A stretch of DNA of 64,000 nt from Druceiella hillmani (GCA_039881145.1 JAYKKI010000004.1:46162001-46226000); one strand, 5' to 3'; shown: positions 50,415 through 63,442, numbered from the stretch's first letter. Made by a program: numbers and translations. Notes: generated by a model not told the origin, from the sequence alone.

Positions 50415-50692
50415 CACAATTAAATGAAACTAAGCGGTGAAGTATTATTTCTACTTTATTTAAGTTCTTTAATACGTTTCGTTGTATTACAACATCTTCA
50501 GTTTAGCTATTAGCAAAGATTGCTAATATCTGATATATAATCTTTGCTAATAGCTCACCTGATGATGTTGTAATACAACGAAACCTAGGTCGTGGTAAAG
50601 ATCTTAAAGGAAGTAGAAATAATACCACATCACGTAGTTTCATTTAATTTTGAATAACAAATTTCTACAAAATTAATACCAAATATATTCAA
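50415..50692. mobile_element. 278-bp fold-back element, Penelope-like terminal repeats head to head
   Basis: Two inverted arms (50415-50521, and 50539 to about 50646 with a further 46 bp to 50692) are separated by 17 bp. The right arm equals the full repeat seen at 24260 and 45107; the left arm is shorter and has lost the CTAGGTCGTG part. The whole is flanked by identical 12-bp copies TGATTAGCTGTT (50403-50414 and 50693-50704). Copy B near 29631-29644 has the uninterrupted target (GATCAAACTGTT). A long variable target duplication fits retrotransposition better than a cut-and-paste MITE. The Penelope assignment is inference, from the ribozyme-like motif and the nearby Penelope RT relic. Confidence 0.7.
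50540..50602 (+). ncRNA. Hammerhead-ribozyme-like motif
   Basis: Core box CTGATGA (50559-50565) and GAAA (50580-50583) flank a stem-loop, GTTGT (50567-50571) pairing with ACAAC (50575-50579). ACC/GGT form a 3-bp stem III with loop TA (583-585 with 588-590), and C 50591 is the expected cleavage base. Inner stem I is CAC/GTG (556-558 with 592-594). After an internal loop, ATCTTT/AAAGAT (540-545 with 597-602) form outer stem I. The one departure is an extra T at 50566 between core and stem II. Penelope-like elements are known to carry type I hammerheads with such short stem III. Activity is untested. Confidence 0.55.
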
Positions 50693-53200
50693 TGATTAGC
50701 TGTTATTAACATTGTTTATAAACTTTATATTAAAATCTATTATCATGAATAGTTTTCACCCCAAATGGCAAAATAAAATTTCTTAATATCTTTTTTTCTG
50801 TATCAAATAACTGTTTAATTAATGGTGATACTTTTTGTTTAGTATGACTCATCAACTTCCTGTCAATTTTATCCATTTTATTGATACTTTACGAGATCGA
50901 TCCTTGAGAATATAATGACATCTATGAAACATAAAAAAGAACTAAAAATGTTCAATGTAAATTCTCCATTTCCTAGTATATACCTTCATTTAATACAAAG
51001 ACGACCTAAAAAGCCTTGGCGCTCCTCCACTCTACAAAATTGTCCCAACTGTCCACCGAATGGGAAATCTAAGTTTTCTTATTTCATGTCTTTGATTGCT
51101 CCTTCCTATATTTCTTACCAACCATAACGAGATACGGACAGAAAAAAATTTCAACCCTAAACAAATTATGCAATAACTTAATAAATATTTGTATAGCTAT
51201 AGTTAATTGTAAATTTACCTGAATATTTTATTCATATTTACCTACTCAGATTAGAAGTCAGTATATATCACAATTCAAGGCAGACATATCGGTAGTTATA
51301 TAAAACAAGAAAGTTCAATTAGATTTCAAAGCTGAATCATAAAATTAATTTTTTTTTTCAAATGAACCGAAATAATCTATTATCGTGTGAATTAGTCAGG
51401 AATCAGAAATTATAGAATTTTTGTGTGAATATATATTCCACTTTGATAGAAATTCAGTTTGAACATTGTAATGAGTACGAATTATTGGAAACTTGTAGTG
51501 GATTTCTACTTTTGGCGACTGAAAATAATTTAAGAATTAAATTTTCTTTTCGTTCTAACGTATAAGTATTTTAAATGAATTTTTAGCTGAAAGTAAATAA
51601 GTTGGTGAGATCAATCGTTATCTTCATCACATATGTGTATTATTGAGAGTTATGTAATTTGCCTATTCAATCATTTCTGATTCATTATGAAATATTATCT
51701 CACCGTCTTTGTTTGTACGGAGGAATCGGCATCTCGGCATATCTCAACATGCATAAATTGTAATTATTAACAGCTTTCAACAATTTATCCATTTGACCAG
51801 CCACTTTTTTTTAGATGTAACACAATATTTTCCCTTTTAATCTTTCCATGTAATTTTATCAGTATCTTATCAATCGATTTATACCGACTATTTGTGATAA
51901 TTATGTGTAGTTTAATATGTTTAGTTTCAATATTTATCATTTGACTTACGAATCTGGCATATTCACCTAATTTCAATTTCAATTTTATTTTTATCCAACA
52001 TATAAATATTGTGTTCCTTTGTTGAACGTCCTAACCATATAAAAAAAAAATGAATATAAAAACATTACACAAATATCACATTTTACTATACGGTATATGA
52101 CTTATATTTTTATGCACGTATATTATTAGTTTGATAACTTAGAGTGATGACACCAGTCATTTTTGTAGTTTATATAATCGTCATTTTTATATCACGCATT
52201 TTTGAGTAAATGTGTTTTAACAAGTGTTTAAAATGTTTTTCCGAAAATTTCGATATATCTTCTAGTATTTTTTAATATAAGCGTAGTTGCTCTCATAAGG
52301 AATATTTATTTTAGCTTTTTCCTTTTAACGAATGTTTTTCTGATTGCCAGTTTTTTAAGTAAAAATCCGCAGCCAAGTTTCAGGATTATATTGCACTAAA
52401 TTAGAAATTACATTAAAAAAGTAGTTTTTTTTTTATATATAAATAGTATTTGATAATTAATATTTATTATTTCACTAGATATAATTTTCAGTTGACTCGT
52501 GAGGAAATCTTATTATATAAATTGATAAAGAAACGTTCGTTTATGTTTAAATTTTCATCGCAAAATATGTGTACGCAATCACTTTTTTAGGAAATATTGA
52601 TTTTGAACAAGTTTTTCAACTGTTGGTCGTTGATTTTAAACTGGATAATTCGAAACGTAAATATTGGATGGAAAGTAACTCCATATATAGGGATTAAAAA
52701 CAATTTTCGATTATCCCCTAAGAAACGAATAAAATTTTTAATTACAAGACAATTGTAAATATTAATGGCTAACGCGACATGCACGTGTTGATGGTGAACG
52801 ATTGATCAAATAATTGCTAAGTTAGTTAACAAACATACCGACGAACGACGTACATTTTTTATTATAAATTAGGATGTACAAATCATAAAAAATAGGAAGG
52901 AATTGTGATTTGATTTAAGGTAGAAGGCAACATGATCAAACCACGTAACAATCCCATAGGGAATGATTAAAAGAAATACTGAGAGTTATCGTTTCAGTGT
53001 TTAATTAATTTTCAAAGTGTGGATTAGTGGCTTTACTTCAAAGTGGTGCTTAGAGATTGCAAACGTCATTTCTGTGTTAGAATTAAATTGCACAATCCAT
53101 GTATTAAACTTATCACTGCCACTTTGTTTATTTTTAAATAGACGGAAATTTATTCAGTTTGTGTATATAATAAAGACTGACTATTCAGAACTATTAGATT

Positions 53201-53589
53201 AACAGAATATTCAGAAATACATGCGTAAGTTAGATGATTTAACAGGAAGCGATATGAGCCAGAACAGTTACAAACGAGAACCAAAGATGAGCATGTAGAA
53301 AAACGATTTTATTTTGTAAAGACTGACAAATGGACAAAAGGACGTATTCACATTGGAAGTCGTGAAAATATAAGAAATTATCCAAACGTATGGTTTTTTT
53401 AATAAGGCATTCTAATGTACGCTTAAGCCACGTGTGTTTAGTCCACCAAAGGTTTTTTATATGTAAAATATATAAAATGTAAGAACTACGCTTTACTATC
53501 TTTATTGTGAATCGACGTTCGATATTGAATATTAGATATGAGTTGATTGCTTATTCGAGGCGGTCCACTTTGATTGTTTTAACTAGTTA
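53201..53589. other. Spacer after copy C
   Basis: Homology to the long blocks fades near 53200. Nothing recognised here. Confidence 0.4.
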
Positions 53590-53820
53590 GCGCAAAGCTT
53601 AAGCCTAAATATTTCTAACTACGTTCCACAATATTTTCCACACCGCTGAATACGACGCAATAGTTGAAAATGTTTTCTGAGTTCGTTTATATGTTTCTCC
53701 CATTTCACACTCGATGAATGGAGATTATATTTGCCACTGTGATATAGTTTTATTGTAGCCACGTTGAGAGTCTTCCGAACCAAGAAATATATTATCGTCT
53801 TCGACTTTAACAAGTTTTTC
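53590..53820 (-). pseudogene. LINE reverse-transcriptase thumb fragment
   Basis: The minus strand encodes KSKTIIYFLVRKTLNVATIK, then YHSGKYNLHSS, then VKWEKHINELRKHFQLLRRI. This is the 'K-T-x-I-x-F' and 'L-K-W-x-x-H-I' pattern of the region after the LINE RT palm. The usual YKYLGI-type segment between the two is deleted. No more of the element was found on either side. Confidence 0.55.
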
Positions 53821-54276
53821 CTGTCATCTTCGTAGTTTATAAACTACTGACGATTAATTTTTATTTTTAAAATTAGGTGTACTATTTTCTATCAAATCAA
53901 ACTTGATCATTACAAAGAGAATCCATGAATTTCGTATCGATATATTCGTATTTAACTAAGCGCATAAAAAATGTACAAATGAATATAAATAATACAGAAA
54001 CATATGGTGTACCGCATTGCAAATTAGACAGCGAGCGAAAAAACGATGTCGGAGGGTTGAGGTCCAGAAAGAACGATAAGTCCAAGAGAAAATATTATTT
54101 CATGCAATAACAGCTCTGTAGGTCCATGCATACGGAGGCTCTCTACAGAAGACTCTTATAGTCGCCAAACAGAACGTATTCATGTCAAAGTAAACGTTCA
54201 CCGTAAAAGGTTAACTTAATAGAATATTCGAGAATCCTCTCTAACATCTCAAAAATCGCTGGAGTAAAGAGGCGGG

Positions 54277-54277
<1 letters not shown>
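53821..54277. other. Spacer, one weak exon-like stretch
   Basis: A plus-strand frame at 53982-54110 (containing YGVPHCKLDSERKNDVGGLR) is somewhat less AT-rich than its surroundings and has varied composition. No splice site or homology supports it. Confidence 0.25.
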
Positions 54278-54349
<72 letters not shown>

Positions 54350-54352
54350 TGT
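54278..54352. repeat. (AT)n microsatellite with GT tail
   Basis: AT run ending in GTGTGTGCGTG. A (TAA)n run follows at about 54368-54383. Confidence 0.95.
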
Positions 54353-54383
54353 AAAACGAAACACACATAATAATAATAATAAT

Positions 54384-55355
54384 GTATTATTGCGAATAAC
54401 AATTATTTTTCGAATTAGGCCATCTATTCTCAAATGTAAATGTAAAGGTATGTGATAGGTATCTCACAAATGTTCGCAAAATATTTCAAGGAAAAATATT
54501 GTAAATGTGTCACAGACGGAGCCTGAATTTAAAACAGTAGAAAATGTGTAACAAATATCATTCGTTTCGAACGCAGACTGGAAATGGATGGCAATTTTTA
54601 CACCTCCCGACCTATTTTTTGTAGTGTGCATTGACTACGTATACGTTGTTTTTGTTTGTGTTTTAGAATTATTTTACATGTCCGCATGTGGGAAAAATTA
54701 GCCTGAGTGGGAAATATTAGTTAAACAAATAGACTGTAAATTCGTTTCAACTTGAATAGAAGTCTTTAAAAAATGCCTGTTTGACAATGTTTAATAATCA
54801 AATTCGCTTTGTCAGTTTCGTAACTGGTAAGAAAATGAAATATTTCATTGAACATGACCGTCAAAAAAGAACATCAGGATTGTTTTCCTCGTAGTATAAA
54901 TATGCGCTTCCTATAACAATTTTCAAATTGTAGATTCCTGCGTAAAAAACACTGTTCGTCGTTATTTCGTTCAAGCGGTTGAATCCAGTTCAAAATGCTA
55001 AAGATGGCATCTGTAGGTGACTAAATTTTTAGAAGATTGTAAGTTTAATATTTTTAATACATTCTATCAAATTTTTAGAGAGAACTACGTCCCAAAATTT
55101 GATATTAATATATTTTCGAAATTTGTCTGTTAATTAAATTCTTTTCTCAACCAAACACGCATTGAACATTACGTTTGATTGTCGGTCTAATTACAAGATC
55201 GAATAAATGTAAAAAGAATGTTTTTTTTGTATGTTTATATGTCCTTAATTTGTAATATTTTTAAATGATTAAATCTTAATTTCAATTTTATCCTATTGAA
55301 AATTTTTATTTGGAAAGGAAAAATAAGATGCCGGCTACTTAAGTGTATATTGTTC

Positions 55356-55357
<2 letters not shown>
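54384..55357. other. AT-rich spacer, nothing recognised
   Basis: No protein-like frame, transposon motif or RNA gene was identified over about 970 bp. Confidence 0.5.

Positions 55358-55432
<75 letters not shown>
55358..55432. repeat. (TA)n microsatellite
   Basis: Two TA runs separated by TTTTC. Confidence 0.95.
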
Positions 55433-55434
<2 letters not shown>

Positions 55435-55789
55435 AAAACTTAGTTTACGCATTCAAGCAAGCTTTCTTTTTTATTTTTTTATTTTTTTCTTACTCAGTAA
55501 CGTTCTAGAATTAATTTTAGTTTAATATGATGACATATACATGATTCATTAAATATTGATGCAAAACTCTTATTCTCTAGCAAAGCCCTATAAGAACTTT
55601 GCTGCTTTTAGTTCAACTACTTTCAAGGGGTAATTTTTCAAAAAGGAACTTGGCCGTTTTTCCCTAATATTTTTGTTGAAGTTTCTAGTTTTCACCAAAC
55701 AATTTCTTTAATTTTTTCTCTAACTGATTAAATTATAGACCTTAATCAGGTAAGGAAGGAAGAAAGTTGCAATTATATCATTGCAATTC

Positions 55790-55855
55790 AACCTGCTCTT
55801 AGTACGGAACCCCCGGTGAGCGACCTTTACTTGCACTTAGCGCGTTTTTAAAATA
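55790..55855 (+). repeat. End of an AGGGTTCC-type insect repeat
   Basis: 'tagtacggaacccccggtg' followed by 'gcacttagcgcg' and a T run matches the end I remember for the dispersed insect repeat whose start is seen at 13381 and 37202. Strongly decayed; recognition is from memory. Confidence 0.35.
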
Positions 55856-57100
55856 CATCTAAGAAGATAGTCGAGAAATTTGTATTTAATCTGTTTTAAA
55901 ACGCTTCCATCTTGATACTTTGATTTAAAAGTTACCATGATTATCATGACACATTGTACATTTCATATTTTTAAAACAGGTTTTTTAATTATTTCACCTC
56001 GCTTGCAAATACTTTATTTTTGTTTTATTTATTCATTTCAGTATTTCAAATTAAATTCTTTTAAATTTTATACAAATTAAATTTTTGATATAATTTGTTT
56101 CTCAACTTAATAAACTAATTATTTCGTCATGTTATTAATAATTTATTACGTTTTTATGCCCAATTTTTCATTGAAAACGTAACTTTTAATTGCAGGCAAA
56201 AAGCTTTTGCCTACAATGAAATGTTAAAGGTAATTTGGCAGAAAGGCTTTTTAATCACAGTTTATTTTGTTTGATATAAAAATATATGAACGAAATGACG
56301 ACAATGGAAGCGAGATAAACAGATAAGTTTATTGATTGTCAATGAGGGGAAGCGATAAAGGGGTGATAAAATTTTAAGCTTCCTCAGTTTATTGTCAGGA
56401 TTTTATCGTTTCCCAATTATTATGTTCTTTCATAGCCTATTACAAATTATATGTATTTTTTTGTTGTTTTTTTTTTAAATTCTTTTATTGAATTTTTATT
56501 TTAATTTATGTCATATTTAATTTAACTAACATAAGTTTCGTCATTCGTCGTAAACAATTATGAATTAAGATACACTGTGGAATTTGATGATGACATGTTT
56601 AGGGAAGCCACTTTACAAGTGAAATTTAGCAAAAATAATTTGTCACTATTACAGGAATATTCATTTAAATCAATTGCATTTAGTGTTCAAGCCTCTCACA
56701 ATTGATTTAAGTTAAGTACTTCTTAAATAACACAATATCGTATTTGTTTTTATCTTGAAATATTCAAGATGTTAGTTTTTTATGTTACATATTCAATAAC
56801 TAGTGTTCTTATTTGTATATTAAATATTTAATGACCAAAAACGAATTTATTAAAGCACCGTAAAAAAAAGATCATTGCAAACATGTAATTTGTAAGGAAT
56901 ACAGTTTGAACAAGGTTATTATAAGTTTTTTTAATTAAATAAAGGTAAAATTTAGTAAAATTAACAATTAATTTCATTCCAAAGTGAAATATTTTCCCCA
57001 GAGTTTGATTTTTACGTTGAAGGTAATATGTACTACACTATATGTTACTAATATTTATTTTATACTTACTTCACACTCATCCAAATTTAGGGAAACAAGC
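55856..57100. other. AT-rich spacer, nothing recognised
   Basis: A small imperfect hairpin (TTGCAGGCAAAA ... TTTTGCCTACAA, about 56191-56217) is the only structure noted. Confidence 0.5.
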
Positions 57101-57114
57101 ACAATCAGTAATTT

Positions 57115-57336
57115 TTGGCACAAATGGGGTCAAGATTGTATTTATTATTGCAAGTTTTGTGCGGATATATTCCTGGAAAAGTGATCAGTTGCACAATATC
57201 GAGGTGCACAATATCGATTAACAAATATCGGACGCCAAAGGGCATGAAGTGCGGCAGTATTTTAAACGGTCCATTTCGCTGTTGCATTCATTGCAAGAAG
57301 GAATTGTTTAAACTAAAGTGTTCGTCGGACAAATAA
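57115..57336 (+). other. Uncertain open frame, Cys-rich end
   Basis: A 73-codon frame is less AT-rich than its flanks, and its C-terminal end is Cys-rich (MKCGSILNGPFRCCIHCKKE). A 13-bp direct repeat TGCACAATATCGA occurs within it. No family is recognised, no splice or promoter signal supports it, and an alternative frame at the start (DCIYYCKFCADIF) is equally protein-like. It may be a fragment of an unknown repeat. Confidence 0.2.
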
Positions 57337-58680
57337 CCATTTATACAATTCCATGCATTTGTGTTTACTCAGATGGCGCCTTTCCTTGTGTGCAACTCAA
57401 TATTTCAGTATGAGTTTAGGTTCTATGGTAAACTGAATTTGATAGTAGCCTATACGATGTATCTGAAATCATTCATGTGTTTCCTTAGAACGTAAGCTAG
57501 ATATTTCAGATAAAAAAATAGATAAAAAATTACTTCTGGGAAAATTTGGTCTATGATGGATGTTAACTTTCGATATAATTTTTTTCTTTATCTATTTTTA
57601 ATTTGGAAACACAATTCGGAGCAAAAGTATGAGGAAGTAAGATCTAAATATTTCATAAAAATTGATTTAAATTTACTGCAGGAGATGTAATCAGGGCGAT
57701 ATAAAACATACCTTGTGTTTTGGAAACATATTCCCAAATGTTCAATATACTGAAATAAACTTAAAGATTACGATACGATTTAGAGTGATTTTCTGATGTT
57801 TAAAAAGGTTATTCAGAATAACAATCAATTTTTAAGTTTTCGTCAAATACCAAAACTCTACAAAGACATTTTGCCTGTAAATGCCAAAACAATTTAATCC
57901 ATAAAGAAACAAATATTAAATGTAACTATGAATATTGGAAGAATTAATATATGACTGGATTTATCATGGAAATTTTAATAATATTGATAGAAGAGGAACA
58001 AAAAAGTTGAAATGTGATGAAAATGATGAAAAATTATAACAATTTTCGATATATATTTTCTTCCCTGGTTTTCTGAAAATATTATATACTATAAAAGAAA
58101 TGTTGGGTTTATTTACCATTAATATCCTACTGTGAATTTTTTTAAAATGGATATGATATTTAAAAAGAAACGGCGTTGTAATACCAAACACGACCATAAC
58201 AAACTTCTGTTGATTTCTAATCTTCGAAAAATGTATCTTCTTATACAACGAAATCAAAATAGAAAAATGTATCTTCTTATACTTGGATTTTTTTAGGGAT
58301 TTTTATGCATTGAAGCTTAGTAAGCATCGTTTCAAAGGACATGAATGATTGATATAAGCTATTCAAATTGAAAAATAGTACTAAAGACTGCTTGAGGAGT
58401 ACATATTAATATATAAATTGTGAAATGTTACTAAAACCTACCATTCAGGGTAGTAAGTCGATATAAATCTGGAAATGATAAGAGTTCAAATCTAGAGTAA
58501 CCACTTCAAATTTCATTTTCCTCGGATTGATATTTCAAATTAGAATAAGTCCAATTTTTAATAGCAAAAAACAGTTTGGATCGATGATTGAGCTTGTAGT
58601 TATCTTGTAGTCGTTGTCGGTATAATTAGCTTCAACAATTGTGTGAGTTGTTTGATAAGTTTTACTGAATCTTGAATAGT
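57337..58680. other. AT-rich spacer, nothing firm
   Basis: A 21-bp direct duplication (GAAAAATGTATCTTCTTATAC) occurs at about 58226-58281. A B-box-like AGAGTTCAAATCT at about 58483 could be a worn SINE, without an A box. Confidence 0.45.
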
Positions 58681-58681
58681 T

Positions 58682-58711
58682 AATATATGTATATATATAT
58701 ATATATATATA

Positions 58712-58763
<52 letters not shown>

Positions 58764-58775
58764 GTATACATATAT
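58682..58775. repeat. (TA)n microsatellite
   Basis: TA run with GTA, GATA and CGTATACA interruptions. Confidence 0.95.
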
Positions 58776-60700
58776 CAATCAGTTTGTAGCTAGTTATACA
58801 GATATTTTTCTAGTGTCAGTGTATGATTCTTGGAAAGCCCATAAATCTTTATGTCTACATTTAGCTTTAAGAACTCTTAAATATTTCTTAATTTTGAAAA
58901 ATATCGTTTTTGTTACACCTTTAGAATTGAAATTGACACCTTTGCTGTAGCCTTATTCCTGCCTTCATAATTAGAGATTGCAAAGGTATATATTGACAGT
59001 ATATAATACCAGTTACAGCACAAGCTACGTCCTTAATAAGTGAAGTGTGTCGATAATACGGGTTGTGGTTCATGGAGTGGTCATTTTGCCATATACTCTT
59101 AGATAGCCTTGGGAGAATGGTGTACAAAATGAAAAATAGTAAAATATAGTACCGTACATTCAAAGTACTTTATTGTACGGTTAAATCTCGTACCAACACT
59201 AATCTTAGTACTAGTCAATCGACTAATATTAAAATAGTTTATCAATTTCACAGTTTTAGGTTTTGTTTGATTCATATAAATTATTCCATTATGGTCATTA
59301 TAATACAACGACTTAGTTTTTAGGTGTTGGAGATGTAGATTATAATGATGGATTAAATGTCTGAAAGCATTTATAGGTAGTTTGTTGTGTAGATAATGGA
59401 CACCTATTGTTTGGAATCGACTAACGGAATAATTTAATTGTCCAAAATTTAAATGCCATCAATTTTTAATTAATATTTTTCATTTAACCGGTTTGCTTAA
59501 TATTCATTTACTTGGGTATTAAAATTAAGTATATATGTTGATTCATGCGGTGACATTTTAGTTTCACAGGTATTTGAACATATGAGTTTGTTTCAAGTAA
59601 AGAATATATATTTAAACGTTGTTTGCTCTAAATTTTAGCAATATCTACTGAAAGTACTTGCTGTATTGAATAATAAATTTTCAAAGGCATTCGATTATCC
59701 AAGCTCAATTAATTTATGCCATTAAAAGTATAAAGTTTAGACGATTCCATATTGTGGTTACCGAAGTTCCAAATCTCATTATAGTTAACAGTAAATCTTA
59801 GTGCGATGATGGCGATTCGACGGATTCTAACCGCAAGCTTCGGCCGCCTAGTGAAACAACCCATAAATTAAAATGCGTAGTTGATATACAAAGTGTACAT
59901 GTCGCGTAGTTACAGAAAGTTATAGTACAAAATGTATGTACTTCCGTTTGATATAATTCAGAAAATGATTTATAAAAGAGTTTAAAAATTGCACACAAAA
60001 GATCTTAGACAACTCTAATTATAACTAAATATCAGTCATAATTGCACTGAACAAATTTGTCACAGTTTTATGAATTACTATCAAAAAAGTTTTTTTTAAT
60101 ATTTACTTTGGTTAGTGCAAAATAATTTATAATTCATTATTTTATCTACAGTTTGTAGCACATTATCACACTATTATAATCTGCCTGTTCATAGTTATGT
60201 ATCTGATTACTCTTTATCTTTAACGTTCTCATTACAACTTATTGATGCTCCAAATTTGCTTATATTTAAAATTTTGTTTTTGTATTAATAATTTCAAGAA
60301 TTAGTTAAAGAAGAAGAAAAAAGCATTTCCCTAAAATTTAATAATTTATTAACATTGTGTAACCGAATATCACCTATGCATACCTCTTTTACATTTTAAT
60401 TTACTGTTAAAGTAATCTCCTCAAAGTATTGCTAAATCGGTTAAATCAGAGCTTGTGGTCATTTACACGCTTTAAAGGGTTATTTTTTGTGGCAGTTAAT
60501 GTACTTCAGGATTAATAGGACGTGTGTTATTTCGGTTACCAAGCTTCTCGATTTATTTAACAATTGAACACTTAGAAACCATCGTAGTGTGTAGAAGCGT
60601 TTATGACCTTGCGATATTTTATTTAGGAAGCTTTTGCGGGGCATTCTCAAACGCCTTTCCAAAGCTGGTTGCTACATTTCCGAATAATTTTAGGGATAAA
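58776..60700. other. AT-rich spacer, one GC-richer patch
   Basis: Nothing recognised except a GC-richer patch at about 59803-59865. Its plus strand has ATGATGGCGATTCGACGG and a short open frame; its minus strand has a B-box-like GGTTAGAATCC. It could be a SINE remnant or an exon scrap. I cannot decide. Confidence 0.4.
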
Positions 60701-60707
60701 TATATGA

Positions 60708-60774
<67 letters not shown>
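60701..60774. repeat. (TA)n microsatellite
   Basis: TA run with CATA interruptions. Confidence 0.95.
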
Positions 60775-61063
60775 GCAGTTCTATATGGGCAATTGGTACT
60801 TGCGTCATGGTATAGTATTTGTATCTTTGTCCACTGATAATTGGGGTCAATTATATGTGTTTGCATTCAAGTTACATTTCTGGTATTGTCTATCTAATTC
60901 TTTTCTCTTCTTTTGTGGCTAATATTTATCCCTTTATTTTTTTCAAATATTAATACTGAGATCATATTTTGTGGTATTGTTGGTGTAGTGTTCAGTAGAT
61001 ATCTAGCCATTGGTGTCTTGGAATATGATGAAGCCTTTCTTCTTTCTCTCTATGTTCACAAGA

Positions 61064-61077
61064 TACACACACACTCA

Positions 61078-61173
<96 letters not shown>

Positions 61174-61176
61174 CAT
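61064..61176. repeat. Compound (CA)n-(TA)n microsatellite
   Basis: CA run (about 61064-61130) followed by TA with CATA interruptions. It gives THTHTH and YIYIYI frames that are not genes. Confidence 0.97.
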
Positions 61177-62147
61177 ATTTGATCGTAACATAATATTTCT
61201 ATGATACATTTGAAATGCATAATATTTTGTGCCGCTTTGTAAATTAGTGGATAAATTTGTTGTTATTTTGTATATTTTCAGATAATAATGGGAAAACATA
61301 AGATTTCTTACAGACGTCCGGTATTGCGAGCAAACATTTAAAAAAATATATTACTTGTCCTGAACGAAAGTTTTATGGAAATTTTATAATAGGCGTAATA
61401 TAGAATTATTAAATATACTCGTGTTTTAGAAGTATTAAATCGATATTTGGCTTTTATTGAGTATGACAGATTACTGAGTATTTATATTACGGAGATACAT
61501 TTTACAATTTCATTGTATACGTAAAAATTTTTGTTAAATATTAAAGGTTTAAATTTTTTAGATCCTACTGTAAGTGCAATATTGTATTTTATTCAAAATT
61601 GTAATGATTCCCTTTTAGTATCTAACAAAATTTTAAAAACAAGGTACTTGTTACTCTGTTTTTGTCTGTATTTTACAGCCATTTATCGTGTGAATGCTGA
61701 TTTGGAAAGCTGATATAAAATTTAATATGGTTATAGCTTCTAGCAGACGCAGATATAAAACATAAAAACTATAATTCGGGTTGATTTGTAGAGAGACGGG
61801 GCAAATGAAGGGTCAAAAATTGTATTTATCGTGCTCATTACGCAGGATATAAAATGAAAGTCTAACATTATTATTCAGGCACTAGAAAATTATTCTAACT
61901 ATGTCTAATTTTGTTAATTTTTATTAGTTTGTTATTATTATAACATTAAGTATTATTTATAACATTGAGTTGCAAATTCGTGTGACGCAAGAAAATGTAC
62001 GTCTGATATAATACTTCCGAGTTAACGTAAAATGTTTGCGTGTTACATTTTACCCCTAATATAATTAAGCCTATTAATTTCATATGATAGTTCCAGGTCT
62101 AGTCAGCGCATAGTGTATCCAATGGTAATCTTGTGTGTTAATTTACA
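61177..62147. other. AT-rich spacer, nothing recognised
   Basis: No recognisable gene, transposon or repeat over about 970 bp. Confidence 0.5.
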
Positions 62148-62177
62148 AATATATATATATATATTTATATATACATG

Positions 62178-62225
<48 letters not shown>

Positions 62226-62230
62226 TACAT
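62148..62230. repeat. (TA)n microsatellite
   Basis: TA run with CATGTATG interruption. Confidence 0.95.
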
Positions 62231-62559
62231 GCTGTTTCCGGGTTTGATATTTTGGCCGTTATTCCAACTCTGTTTGTAAAGTGTCTATTGTAATTCGACA
62301 TCGCTGAAATTCGTAACATTTAAAGCCGACTAATTTAAAAATTATTAATTGAGTTATCTATTGCACACCTAAAGTTGAAATGTTGAAACATAGATTTGAT
62401 AAACATGTGGTATATAATTATAAAATACTATAGATATATCATTTTATATTGGGTAAAATTAAAAGATTAGTGAAATAATATTTTAATAAATTATTACATA
62501 TTATATGAATCCGGATATGGCGTTCTCTACTGAGGCTACTTTTCCCCAAGCTTGATTCA

Positions 62560-63440
62560 GTAACATACCATATCAAATTGCAGCCTAATAATGCGACGAC
62601 CTGGGTTTTCTTTATTCCTCAGTCTACAAAACTCGTAGTAATCGGTTTTCAATGGTTTCGAAGCTGTGTGATCCAAAGGCTGTAAATAGTGTGATATATG
62701 AGAGGATGATGTCATATTATTTTGCGTAAGTTAACATTGCGACTGAATTGCGATGGGTTGAATGGTCGTCTAGAATTAACAAACTTTTCCAGGAGGTTAT
62801 CTTGGAACAAATTGTACTTTTAGCCACTCAAGAATTATCTTAGAAGTTATATAAGCTGATTTCACCGACATAAGACAACTGATTTGGGAGGCATTCCATC
62901 CTCATACTCTGGTTCCTTATTTTTACCTTTGTTAACACAGGCGGGCAGCAAAAAAATTCCCTCAGCATTACAACATCCGATATCTATTATTGTTTCTCCT
63001 TTTTTCGTAGAAGTGGTCATGGATACCGCCTTGGACCATTTTCAGCTAGAACATGCCCTGGTCGATTATTCAAGTGAATGCCTGTTTCATCAATATCGAA
63101 AACTGAATTGGGTTTATTCATGAGATCGTTTTCAATCAAAGTCTTCTCGACCAGTTTGAAATATCCTTTCACCTCTGATCTATTAAGAGTCTGAGATCTA
63201 GCAAAGGAAACTCCCACAGATCTTCTTAATGTTATTTCGGGATTTCTCCCCAAAAACGACTAAAGCCAGACGTGACCGGTTTTCTCGGTAATTTTTTAAA
63301 CTTGTGTGGTATTTTTAATTCTTCGGCAACCTGATAAGCGATTTTTCCTACAATAGTCAATGGGAAACGACTCTTTTGGGTTTCTTTTATGTGACGAGAA
63401 ATTTTCGTTTCATTTTCAGTGTCAAACGCATTTTCTGTGC
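62560..63440 (-). pseudogene. pogo/Tigger-type (DDE_1) transposase relic
   Basis: On the minus strand: NETKISRHIKETQKSRFPLT then AYQVAEELKIPHKF (CENP-B-like DNA-binding part, about 63410-63300), GRNPEITLRRSVGVSFARSQ, VFDIDETGIHLNNRPGHVLA (first D, about 63100-63045), GETIIDIGCCNAEGIF, EYEDGMPPKS, ITSKIILEWLK, LILDDHSTHRNSVAMLTYAK (second D, about 62790-62735), HYLQPLDHTASKPLKTDYYE (third D, about 62670-62610). The order and all three acidic residues fit the pogo superfamily (Tigger/Jerky-like). At least three frameshifts and several stops break it. Its 5' edge abuts copy D near 63443. Terminal inverted repeats were not found. Confidence 0.85.
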
Positions 63441-63442
63441 TT

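Larger units (their letters stand above)
45233..53200 (+). repeat. Long paralogous block, copy C
   Basis: Starts at the position equivalent to 1441 of copy A and 25480 of copy B, and is colinear with them: 45640-45990 with 1900-2220, 46020-46430 with 2260-2660, 48600-49890 with 5100-6010, 51420-51740 with 6020-6350. From about 52275 to 53200 it matches copy B 34690-35940 (for example 'ttgcactaaattagaaattacatt'). It skips the segment 31160-34690 of B. No intact gene is visible. The matching distal end reappears only as copy D. Confidence 0.8.

Noticed and set aside
59803..59865. Exon with start MMAIRRILTASFGRL
   Set aside because: A GC-richer patch of about 60 bp only, with an equally plausible SINE-like box on the other strand. 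Not enough to call either.
60913..61299. THTH/YIYI and ICVCVC frames on both strands
   Set aside because: Translations of the CA/TA microsatellite.
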